Assembly: GCA_022494885.1 (NCBI GenBank)
Contig: JAGVSM010001370.1
Location: forward strand, 434,001-498,000
Reading direction: 5' to 3'
DNA: 64,000 nt
DNA from: Micrasema longulum
Taxonomy: Eukaryota; Arthropoda; Insecta; Trichoptera; Brachycentridae
This document shows, one piece after another, positions 36,171 through 45,244 of the stretch. How positions within the stretch are numbered: position 1 is the first letter of the stretch; every line of letters begins with the position of its first letter. The position numbers and the translations under genes were made by a program. The notes beneath the pieces were generated by a model. It was not told where the DNA came from, did not search any database, and saw only the letters and a list, made by a program, of their open reading frames with translations.

Positions 36171-36407
36171 TTACGTGATGACATTTGAACCCCCTGCTGC
36201 CCATTGCCTTTTCTTTGAGGTCTTTTTAGCTCGAATTTGTATGGTGTCATTATATTTCAATATTTCACTATGACTTTGGCAAATTATGCGAAGGACTTTT
36301 ATCGAATATTGTCATTTTTCCTCATGACCATATCGCGAACCCGAATGGCAGCGAAAACTGTCAACTTCCTAAAGGCAGATTAGTAAAGATTTTTTGTTTC
36401 GTTCCAG

Positions 36408-36563
36408 GGTAACAGCAGTTCGACAAGCGCTCCTTTGACCCTCGGAGTCGGTGCCACGTTTGGGGAGCCGGCAGGGGGCCTGCCCCGAGCCGCGACAGTG
36501 GTCACGCGTTCCGCCTGCGAACTGCTGCGCGTCCAGCATCACGACTTTCGTCTCGTATGGGAG
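36408..36563 (+). CDS. Epac: Epac (cAMP-regulated Rap exchange factor), internal exon: end of cyclic-nucleotide-binding domain A
   Basis: This is a 156-bp internal exon of 52 codons, open throughout. It follows a pyrimidine-rich acceptor (tttttgtttcgttccag) and ends at a GTATGA donor after a complete codon. Key residues are LGVGATFGE (codons 13-21), PRAATVVT, CELLRVQ and the terminal DFRLVWE. This is the beta-barrel end of a cyclic-nucleotide-binding fold: FGE and PR mark the phosphate-binding cassette that holds the ribose and phosphate of cAMP. The order FGE..PR.ATVVT...ELLR.....DF..LWE matches CNB-A of vertebrate Epac2 (RAPGEF4) as I recall it. Epac activates Rap1/Rap2 when cAMP rises, near membranes. 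The exon is much richer in GC than its surroundings. The cassette between E and PR is only five residues, shorter than usual. The frame continues into the exon at 48130. PKA regulatory subunit or PKG is less likely because of the LVWE-KNKDLM continuation. Confidence 0.85.
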
Positions 36564-36668
36564 GTATGACAAACATTTTTTTAAAAATTACTTACAGTCC
36601 ATTCAAATACTTAATCCTCCTTGCTTTGTGTGTGTGTAAAAAGAATCATTCGAATTAATATATAATAC

Positions 36669-36740
36669 AGGGTTTCTTTAAACCCTGTCCCATCCGAAAC
36701 CATGATGATCAGTATGGGCAAGAAGAGATATTACCATGCA
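36669..36740. mobile_element. Single arm of the 16091-type MITE
   Basis: After TA, cagggtttctttaaaccctg, tcccatccgaaaccatgatg, atcagtatgggcaagaag matches the left arm of 16091-16286. The second arm is missing. Confidence 0.65.
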
Positions 36741-36866
36741 AGTCAGCCCAAAGAGTCACCCTAGTCAGCTCAACACTGTCACTCAGTTCCAGCATGTAGT
36801 CCAAGCGCAGTCAGTTTAATTCCTCATCGTCATTACTCTCATACTGCACAACAAAGTTTGGTATAT
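36741..36866 (+). mobile_element. LTR fragment, upstream part (split by family J)
   Basis: cagctcaacactgtcactca, gttccagcatgtagtccaag and ctcatactgcacaac match the inverse of the solo LTR at 44766-45239. The matching downstream part is at 37383-37481. Confidence 0.65.
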
Positions 36867-36867
36867 A

Positions 36868-37380
36868 TACAACATTGCTGGCTTCGAAAAATAGCGTGGA
36901 TGCTTGGACTAGAGAGAGGTCATTATTCTTATGCTGAAATAGAGTCAATGTTAAATATTTCCAGTCTACAAAAACGTAGAACTAATACTGATTCCATATT
37001 GTATATGTTCGGCATACTAAATGGTATAATCGGTGTTCCATCATTACTGGTACAAGTAAAATTCAATATTCCGACTCGTAGGTTGAGAAACAATGAAGTT
37101 CTATTCATCGATCAGCATAGAACAAACTATAGACTTAATTTTCCAATGACCCGTCTTTGTCGTATTGTTAACTCGAGACAAGATCTGGCCTTTTTTGGTT
37201 TAAGTTTATAACGATTTAAACAAGCACTAAATAAATAGTCCAGATCTTGTCTTGATGTCCCTTATGTTTGTCAATGCTTCTTTTCATTTTTTTAATGTTT
37301 TAAACTATTCTTTTGTTGTAATATTTTAACCCAATAAATTGTTTACAAAGACAATTTCCATTAATAAATAAATAAATTTA
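36868..37380 (+). pseudogene. Non-LTR family J 3' end, copy 2
   Basis: An open frame gives LRKIAWMLGLERGHYSYAEI, ESMLNISSLQKRRTNTDSIL, MFGILNGIIGVPSLL, then RRLRNNEVLFIDQHRTNYRL and CRIVNSRQDLAFFGLSL before a stop at about 37209. A 3' UTR and AATAAATAAAT tail follow (to 37380). Only the RT C-terminus is present. It is inserted in an LTR fragment inside the Epac intron, less than 400 bp after the exon. Confidence 0.7.
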
Positions 37381-37382
37381 TT

Positions 37383-37481
37383 CGCCATGTAATAAATATA
37401 CCTTGGAACACCAACCTCGTGTCTTCTATCAATCTCCAACTGCGGTAAGAGCTTCAACTCTCAACAACCATAAAAAATCTA
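37383..37481 (+). mobile_element. LTR fragment, downstream part
   Basis: gccatgtaataaatatacct, aacctcgtgtcttctatcaa, taagagcttcaactctcaac, ending tctaca, corresponds to the polyadenylation-signal and 3' portion of the LTR at 44766-45239. Confidence 0.65.
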
Positions 37482-37509
37482 CACCCAGCAGCTACCTAGC
37501 TCCAACATA

Positions 37510-37680
37510 TATTATCATCATCTGATTGTGCATAGAGCACTACGCAGGAACTCAAAATACAGCGTATCTAAATTATATAACATTGACGTAAGATAATCAT
37601 TCTTTCGCTGTAGGTACCAGTCCAGGGGCTGTGAAATATTGCTGTGTCAAATAACTTTTTAAAAAAACTCACGTTGTTAT
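37510..37680 (-). mobile_element. SINE1 fragment, body only
   Basis: Inverse body with cagcgtatctaaattatat, taggtaccagtccaggggct and gtgaaatattgctgtg. The head is missing. Confidence 0.6.
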
Positions 37681-37765
37681 TTATTTTATCTTGGTTTATT
37701 TAGAAACAGAACCTTAAATCCCAACTAACCACTTCAGCACAAAGCACACTCAAGCAAACAAGCTT

Positions 37766-38103
37766 TTGCAAATTGTTTTCTCGAACTATAATGACGGGGT
37801 GAAAAACGAAAATAAACAAGCCTTTTGTGTTTTTACTGCAAAAGTTTGCATTCCCGAAGAAGCATATCTCAAAGCTTTGCTGTATTTATCCCAGATTGCA
37901 AGGAAAAAAACTGTACTGAAATCCGCACACAGACAGCGGAAGCAACAAGTGGAAAAAAGTATCCTTATAGAAACCTCATTCTACCTCCATTGTTCAGATA
38001 TCTCCTTTGCCGTTCGGAGATCGATAATGTTAGATTGTTAACCCTTCTCAACAGAGGGAAGAAAAGATTCGCAAAAAGCTACTTTTTGCGTTTATTAATA
38101 TAA
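37766..38103 (+). other. Unrecognised overlapping frames
   Basis: Two overlapping + frames of about 90 codons have mixed, non-AT composition (for example SGKKYPYRNLILPPLF in one). The end RYLLCRSEIDNVRLLTLLNR, GKKRFAKSYF looks protein-like. I cannot assign a family. It may be a decayed element remnant; no splice signals suggest a host exon. Confidence 0.25.
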
Positions 38104-38374
38104 AAACCTTATTATTTTTAATTAATTAAGTTTTTTTCATGTGAGTACCTTTTGATAAATATTTTCGTTTTAAGCTAAAATTTTTGACCGACTCTTATTT
38201 TGACCAGTCTGTTTTTTGGTTGGCTAGAAGATATTGCGTTTTGCAAAAAATCCGCCTTAATACTTATTATTTGTTCTTGAAGATTTAAATAAATAAATAA
38301 AAGCTCAAAGTCCGGAAGGATTAAAAGTAAGGTGAAAATCCTGAATAAAAATATCGAATAGAGATAAGTCCACC

Positions 38375-38625
38375 CCGTGTGTAGTTGTTGGTGCATTCGT
38401 TCGCCAACCGTGCTTGAGGTCCCGAGTTCGATTCCTGGGAAGGTGGATATGAAATATTGATTGAAAAGTTATCCTTCTTACACTGCAATATTTAATATTC
38501 CTGGAATAGCAGCTGAAGCGTAAGACTGATCCCATTACCTTCATAAAACAGGTAATTGATATACTCCGCATTTAGTGTACCAATGCAGTGACCTTGGGTG
38601 CGGACAGGGGTATAATGATAATGAT
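38375..38625 (+). mobile_element. SINE1 copy, forward
   Basis: Head with ggtcccgagttcgattcctg (B box), then the body gaaatattgattgaaaag, gcagctgaagcgtaagactg, gtgtaccaatgcagtgacct, tgggtgcggaca, ending in an ataatgataatgatg tail. Confidence 0.75.
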
Positions 38626-38799
38626 GTACAGTGAAGCATTCACTTTGTGGTCAAATATTTCAATAAATGTTAGTAAATATTTGTATGTATGGATTAGTCC
38701 ATCCGTCACACTTGGAATTCTTTGGGACCGATCTTCTGGCTTTTCGTAGATCTCTTTGCCACTAAAAAAGTATGGGATGAAGATGGATTGGCATGGTTT

Positions 38800-38977
38800 A
38801 GCTCAAAGTCTTATGTGTTTATCGTGTTGATGAATATATTGGTAACCATTATTTCATTGCCCTTGTTTGTCTTTGCTACATAGTTTTGTTATTTTTGTTT
38901 AGTTTCTTGTATTTATGTTTCTTCGTGTAACTGTTGTAATTGGCTTAGGAGGTTTAAATAATAAATAAATAAATAAC
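38800..38977 (+). mobile_element. Non-LTR 3' UTR with AAATAAAT tail
   Basis: Ends taggaggtttaaataataa, ataaataaataa, the tail type shared by several retroelement copies here. No ORF part can be recognised, so the family is unknown. Confidence 0.45.
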
Positions 38978-39453
38978 CAGTGACTAGCAATTAAACAGCA
39001 ACCAACAATCTCTTACAACTACAAAAAATACAAGATATATGGTCGTGGAATTATATCGATGAATATCTGCAAATTCTATATATTTTTAAGTACACATGTT
39101 TTTTTAATTACCTCGTTAACTACAATTAAAATTTTAAAAATCAAAACACGTTTAAAAACGAAAGCTAACACAAATTTAAACCTGTAAAGTTGATTAAGCA
39201 TATTGATCTAAATAAGTATCTAACTACGCTTAACATTACCCAAAACTTTAAAAGGTTATTTTATAAATGATTCAGAGTTTATTCAGATTAAACCTTCTAT
39301 GTTTCCTGGATCATCTTAGAAACTCCTTCATTAGAGAGTCTCTAATAAATTAGAGTTAAGAAGCTTTGAATTCTATGTGTTGATTCACGTAACAATAATG
39401 CTCGCGGCTTATTGTTTACACAGAGCCTTCACATACAATACGTATATGAGATT
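38978..39453. other. No gene recognised
   Basis: AT-rich, without conserved frame or shared repeat. Confidence 0.35.
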
Positions 39454-39455
39454 TA

Positions 39456-40717
39456 CAGGGAGCGGCAAAATGATCTGAAGGTTTTCGCCGCCGTACTGTT
39501 GAACGAGTAGGTGGTAAGGGGTGGAGGGGATAGACGCATTTCAGAGCTCACGCGTGGACATTTTTGGTAGCCATAATATAGGGGTCGGCTGAGCATCGTG
39601 CGTTTGTTGTCGAAGCTTTTTTAAAAGTGGTGATTCCTGCATTGCTGTTCAGCGGAAGTTCCGGGGACGTTTTAATGTGGATCCAATAAGAAAAGACACA
39701 ATTATGCTTTGGGTGAGAACTTCAGAGCTACCGGTTCTACGATAAAACGGAAGTCAACAGGCCGTCCAAGGCTAGCCAGACGCCAGAGAATATCGATCGA
39801 GTAAGAGAAGCTGTGGGAGCCAGTCTTTGGCGGCCGGCCCGCAAACAAGCTGCTGCTTTGCACATGTCAGACCGCTCGGTAAGAAGAATATTGCGTTTCG
39901 ATCTGCATTTCCACTCATACGAAATGGCTCTTGTCCAGCATATAAAGCCTTATGATTGATTTGATGACTGATGAAAATCATTTTATAATGAGCGACGAGG
40001 CACATTTTCATCTGGATTGTTATGTCAACAAACAGAACTTTTGTTATTGGTCAGCTACAAATCCTAAAAAACTGCATGAACGTCCTCTGCAAAGTCTTAA
40101 GGTGGCTGTGTGATGTGGTGCAGCAAAAAAGTCATTGGGTCATAATTTTTTGAAGAGGGTGGTCGAACCGTTACGGTAAATTCATAACGTTATTTGTTGA
40201 TGTTGAAAAACTTCCTAATCCTCGAACTTCAGAGAAATCATTTAGTGCACGGGAGGATGTGGTTCCAGCCAGATAGGGAACTCCCCATACAGCCAATGAG
40301 GTGATGGATTTTTTGAGAAGCAAGTTTCGTGGCCGAATCAGCTCGCTCCCCAGAGCTTAGTAGTTGTATTTTTTTCTTGTGGGGGTTTCTTAAAGCAAGA
40401 GTTTACACAAACAAACTCTTCACACTGGACGAACTGAAAGAAGCCATAAGCCAAGAAATCGCCTACCTGTCTCTTGCAATATTAGAAAAGGTATTCGACA
40501 GTTTCAGTTCAAGACTGAAAGAATGCTTGGCCAATTAAAGATATCATTTAAAAGACGTTATCTTCAGATCTTAAACGGATAAAATCGGTTGTTCTGATGT
40601 TATTTTTATTAATTTACATGAACACTCTTCTGTAATAAGCCATGAAACATTTTGTATCACTTTTAATTTTTATGTTGTTTGATCTTTAAAACTGTCAGAT
40701 CATTTTGTCGCTTGCTG
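39456..40717 (+). mobile_element. Tc1/mariner-superfamily element with DUF4817-type transposase, both ends present, dead
   Basis: A 1,262-bp element flanked by TA (39454-39455 and 40718-40719). The ends are inverted: cagggagcggcaaaatgatc at the left against the inverse of gatcattttgtcgcttgctg at the right. The transposase remnant begins near 39600: AFVVEAFLK, a frameshift, SGDSCIAVQRKFRGRFNVDP and TIMLWVR (helix-turn-helix), then TGRPRLARTPENIDRVREAV and SDRSVRRILR. In the DDE domain MSDEAHFHLDCYVNKQNFCY keeps the first Asp. The second block (GTPHTANEVMDFLRSKF) follows a stop, and the third block reads SPELSSCIFFLWG, where the catalytic Asp of C-D-F-F is Ile. The tail RLKECLAN closes it. Stops and frameshifts confirm inactivity. 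Confidence 0.85.
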
Positions 40718-40719
40718 TA

Positions 40720-41025
40720 TTATCATAATTTATGTAATGATGAAGTTCAGTGGTCTTTTGATATCAAACTGACTAAAAACTTTTATATTTATTTTTATGT
40801 ATCGTATTATCATCATTTTGCTTTTTTCAAGTATTGTAATTTTAAAATTACTCCGCCTGTGACATCACGAGTCGTGCTGCGATTTAAAAGTAGAACCCCG
40901 TAGAGCTATCAAAAGGCATAATTTTTACTTTATGTAAGAAAACATTTTTTATATTAAATTTCCCGTAGCACTGAACTTCCTCATTATTATAATATTTGTA
41001 AAGAGAGTGAGAGAGAGAGAGAGTT
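40720..41025. other. No gene; GA microsatellite at the end
   Basis: A short (GA)n run is at 41004-41023. The segment 40960-40990 is the inverse of a piece near 16520-16545. No coding signature. Confidence 0.4.
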
Positions 41026-41029
41026 TTTG

Positions 41030-41340
41030 AGTATTTTCAGGCGTTCTTTAGTTGGCGAAATAATTCAGTGAGATGAATCTCACCCACATCAATAACACAT
41101 AAAAAATCGAACAATAATTACTGAACACTGTAATTGGGCCTCCTGGCCTGTTGTGGTGCAAAAAATAAAATTTAAAAAAAATTAAAAAAGTAAAAGATGT
41201 TCAAACATAGGCAGAGAGATAAATGTTTCACAGTGTGTAATTTGATTAGTCGAACCGGCCAACGACGGCGTTATAAAACTTGAAAATGCCTATACTCTGA
41301 TGTTTTACTTGTAATAAAAATTCTTCGTCTACGTTGTAGT
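41030..41340 (+). repeat. Family A forward copy with SINE3 tail inside
   Basis: Starts gtattttcaggcgttcttta, gatgaatctcacccacatca. It is interrupted by a truncated SINE3 end (41133-41165: attgggcctcctggcctgtt, gtggtgca plus A-rich tail) and resumes gatgttcaaacataggcaga, cagtgtgtaatttg, ggccaacgac. Confidence 0.65.
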
Positions 41341-42010
41341 ACAAAATTCGAATTTACCATACCGTTCTGGTTGCTTTTATTTGATACCAAAAGTTCACGT
41401 AAATAATTCAAATAGCTCGTAACAATAAACAAATATACATGTGTTCAAATAATATAAAATATTTCTATTTCCCTTCGCAATAGAAGCTCCAACTTAATCA
41501 TAAAAATATTGTATTTTTCACAGGAATGCGATATCATCATATTTATTGCTTCCACTATCAAATTTCATGGGTGGGTAAATTTCATATTTTTCCTCAAAAT
41601 ATACACGTATACCACCCCGTACTATTTACTGCTCTTCCCGAGTTTAAAGCGGAAATTTTATTGTCTTCACGAAGATGAAAGGGGAAGATACTTATAATGT
41701 CTTTAATAATCTAAAAAAAGGTTTTTTCCATTCCCACCTCATCAAATTTTTCTTTGTGAACCTTAAACAAAACGAACACTTTTAGAATACGTATTGGTGT
41801 ATTTTATAGTATTAGATTTAAGATGTATTATTATTTACTAAGTTTTAGCACCTCTATGAAATCTGCGTTCGCTGTTTATTTAACGTTTTTCTTTCAAATT
41901 ACTTGAGATATTACCGGTTAATTGAATTTTATTTTTATTTTAACGGTTAAAGCACCCGCTTTTTCCATATACATTTTTTTGCATATTGTTATCCTTTTTT
42001 TACGAGATAG
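41341..42010. other. No gene recognised
   Basis: AT-rich; short frames show no domain. Confidence 0.35.
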
Positions 42011-42015
42011 TTACG

Positions 42016-42759
42016 TAGTAACAACTCCTCCAACATATGGTATAGGTTTGCATATTCTACCGCATTCCAATGCAATGCCCTCCAGCCACCGCGCTGATCT
42101 CATGCCCAGCGAGACCCCTAAATTTCTCATCCCCCCTCGATGTTGGCCTTTATAAGGCGAATTTCTAACCCCAGAAGTCAGAGTATTCCGGGTCGTCCTC
42201 TAACCTTTCTGTTTACCTAACTTCTTGGTACTTTTTGGTAATGACACCCACTCGGGGCTTTCCCAGCGAACCAGCTTGCTTTCCTTTTCTGGAACTCTTT
42301 GGTACTGGGCTACGCCCTGGTTCTTATCCCGTACAGTCATATTATACTGTCAACCCTTGCTAACCTAGTTGCTTGCCTTGTTTGGCACCTCCGGGTTCTT
42401 TGGTCAGACATATAATTTGATTAATCGAGATCCTAGTAATTGATCCCGAGTACCACTCAGTGAAGTACTAATGCTGGCTGTTCGGCCCTTTCGCTAACTT
42501 CTGAATACGGTGCGAGACATAATATTACTAGGAAGAGCTAGTTCGGTTGTCCGAGGCGCACACGTGTTTTGGCCACCCGGAACCCGAGATCACCCCCTGT
42601 TGTGAATAACAATTCCGCTGCCTCTCAATCTGTAAAATCAGTGCTTGTCAACCCGTGTAACCAACGATATAGTATTAAGTTAATTTCCTAGAGCTTGTAC
42701 TGTATGTAAAGTATGAACCGAATCAATAAATATCTTTGAAATATAACCAGACGTGTTAT
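42016..42759 (+). mobile_element. Probable solo LTR, GC-rich, ends tentative
   Basis: This island is markedly richer in GC than its surroundings. It carries a TATA-type box (cctttataagg, TATAAG at 42151) near one side and AATAAA at 42725 near the other, the spacing expected for an LTR promoter and poly-A site. Possible inverted ends are taacaac on the left and tgttat on the right, with a 3-bp acg on both sides. No retrotransposon coding part adjoins. The 3' edge abuts a headless SINE2 copy. An unrelated host regulatory or noncoding region cannot be excluded. Confidence 0.5.
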
Positions 42760-42761
42760 AC

Positions 42762-42925
42762 GGTTCAATTCCTACCAGTTGCAATAAAACATCCCTGAAA
42801 TATTTTTTTCTCAAACGTTCTAGTGTTGTGGTGTATTTTCTCAACTTCCTTCCATATCATCTCTTTCCCATTTACTGAAAAGCCTCTTTAATGTTGGCTT
42901 AGCGAGTTATTCCAACTTTTTTTAA
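42762..42925 (+). mobile_element. SINE2 copy, 5' truncated
   Basis: Matches the SINE2 at 16957-17178 from the B box on: ggttcaattcctaccagttg, gtgttgtggtgtattttctc, cttagcgagttattcc. The A-box half is missing where the GC-rich LTR-like segment begins. Confidence 0.7.
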
Positions 42926-43224
42926 ATATACATTTATAAACAGTCTATTTTTTTTTAAAGTATATTATGTTTGCCATACTTCGTTACCTCAAGTTTTATT
43001 TACCAAAGTTGTTTAAGCATAATATGTAGTGAGTAACATTGTGCAATATGTTAGTGTTGATTAAAGTACTGTTTCTATCAATTTTGTTTTTGTATTTTTC
43101 CGGAAAGAATTGGTTCATATTATGTTGTTATTTAATGAACACGGATATTTTTAATGTGCATAGTATATAAAAGAGAGTTGTGCAGTGTACACTAATAAAA
43201 TAAAAATAAATAATTAAATTGACG

Positions 43225-43465
43225 TGAAAAAAGGGGCGTCCGGTAGACAAAATTGTAATTATAATTTTATACAAAAAATTCAAAAAACAAAATGACAAAA
43301 ATACTTGGATTTTTAGCTACACATGTATCGATAAAATATTTAGTAATCATTGTTAAAATAAAATACGATGGAATTTATATGTTAAGTATGCCTTCATAAA
43401 GAAGCTTGTGTAGCTTTGAAACTGGTCGGTAGAAAAAAATAAAAACAAGTGGTTAAAAAGTTATT
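43225..43465 (-). repeat. Repeat family L, copy 1
   Basis: Contains tgacaaaaatacttggattt, aatatttagtaatcattgtt, agaagcttgtgtagctttga, aactggtcggtagaaaaaa and acaagtggttaaaaa. The inverse occurs at 57050-57240 and partly at 57355-57420. Type unknown. Confidence 0.5.
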
Positions 43466-43669
43466 TTATATTCATTTTATCAAATAATTGATAATTTATT
43501 GTTCTTGTGATTTTCTCCAGCTGAATGGTCTGGGTAGGTAGGAAGAAATTGACTGGAGGCAATGTGCCTGTATTATATATGTACATAAAGTGATGAAAGA
43601 AATATAGAAAAATAAATATTTTTTTCTTAATATATTGGAACAGAAACGGAAACCATTTTTGCGAATGTA

Positions 43670-43735
43670 ATACTATTAACTCTTGGAGAGTGAAATCCAG
43701 CCTGTCTACAAACCTTTGAACATACTGACAACATT
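43670..43735. repeat. Family A end module
   Basis: aactcttggagagtgaaatc, cagcctgtctacaaacc and aacatactgacaacattg match the module at 4665-4735. Confidence 0.5.
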
Positions 43736-43739
43736 GTTA

Positions 43740-44761
43740 ACCTTTTATTAGTTTAAAAATAATAAAGCAAGGTCTAAACTGTTATATTTCATAAATTCGT
43801 AAACACTAGACTTTATTTCACGGTCATTATCGTAATACTTAGTATGTATTAAATTCGCCATTAGCTCGCATGCAGTGCCTTGCAAATCAATACAGTGGTG
43901 ATTTAGATGTATTTTATACTTCGCCGTTGATGATCTAGTTATGTTTCCTAAAAAAAGATACAATTGAAAATTTCATGCATAATCTTGCATTTTTAAATAT
44001 TTTTTTAATGTATTGATTTGCATTTATAATTGCATATCCCCGCTTAAATTAAAAAAGGCCTAAAATAGAAGACCCCAAAATTTTGTTACAAAGCAAAAAT
44101 TTAATTTAATTCGATCATATTTTTCTATATCAAAAAGACTCCCATGGATTTTGTCTTATAAATGACCCAAATTGCACAACAGCCTTTTTGGCAATTACGT
44201 TTTCATAACTAACTTCAGAGCAAAACCGCCATCGCCATCGTTTTTTTAGTGATAGTTCATAATAAGATCGATACAACTTTAAAAAGCGCATCTTAATAAC
44301 ATATATTTAAAACATTAAAAAAAAACAAAAACTAATGTTAAAAAACTTTGATTGGCTCTACTAAAAATAGACAAATTTTAACTTTAGGCCCTTTTGAATT
44401 TAAACAGCAATATTTACAATGCGGTTCAAATGTCTGGAAACATTTTTTTTTGTAGGGAACACTAATTTTTATTGTATCAATGGTATGTATTTTAAGAATG
44501 ATCAAAACATTTGGAATATTTTCTATTTTTAGTTTTGAAGCTCTAACTTTGTGGTTATTCATTATAATTAAAATTAAATTTTGTTTGTTTTTTGTTTATT
44601 ATGTTGTTTTGTTTCTAACCACGTATGCGTGGAAAAAAAATGTTTTTGTTTGATTTTACTTTATATTCATTAAGTTTCATAACTTAAATATTAAATTACA
44701 GATTGTATGACAATATTCGAAATTTTTCATTGAAAAGGTTCCGAGTAGTCTTATACTTTTA
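43740..44761. other. No gene recognised
   Basis: AT-rich; the minus-strand frames at 43748-43963 and 44338-44562 have no known family, splice context or repeats. Confidence 0.35.
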
Positions 44762-44765
44762 GTAC

Positions 44766-45239
44766 TGTAGGATTATGCGGTTGAGGATTGAAGCTCCTAC
44801 CCCAGTTACAGATTAACAGAAGACACGAAGTTGCTGTTTAATGAGTATTTATTACATAGCGAATAAGATACGGCACTCGGTTGTGTAGCGCGAGCGTAGC
44901 GGCGATGATGGGTTGAAGAGACTGCACTTGAACTACATACTGGAACTGAGTGACTACTTTGAGCTGAAGCTTCGGACTGGCTGAGCTGGCTGATGCTGAA
45001 CTAAACTGCTAGGCGTTACCACAACTTGTGGTCTCTTTATACGTCACGTTCCTTTATTGTTTATATCTCCATAGTATGGACGATGTTAATGTACTGCAGA
45101 ACGTTGCTCTTTTGTTTTGCAGAATGAAATTAATTAAATTCAATAGAAAATGCTGACTAGCTTCATCAGTCATTGCACTATAATTTTAAGTTAATTATTT
45201 GGCACGTGTGTCACCAATTAACGGACCATGAACCCCACA
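44766..45239 (-). mobile_element. Solo LTR of an LTR retrotransposon, 474 bp, GTAC target duplication
   Basis: Bounded by TGTAGG and CCCACA on the + strand (TG...CA ends), with a perfect 4-bp duplication GTAC at 44762-44765 and 45240-45243. On the minus strand it has a TATA-type box (cgtataaagag, about 45042-45035), a GC-richer R/U5-like part and AATAAA (45853-type position at 44853-44848), the promoter and poly-A order of an LTR. The 4-bp duplication suits a Ty3/gypsy-group element but does not prove it. No internal coding part adjoins, so it is a recombination leftover. It is antisense to Epac. Confidence 0.85.
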
Positions 45240-45244
45240 GTACT

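Noticed and set aside
36369..36639. Overlapping minus and plus frames over the GC-rich patch
   Set aside because: They are shadows of the Epac exon in other frames. Only the frame starting at 36408 gives a conserved domain and fits the splice sites.
41004..41023. GA microsatellite as a regulatory GAGA site
   Set aside because: A simple repeat in a family A copy deep in an intron; nothing else suggests a promoter.
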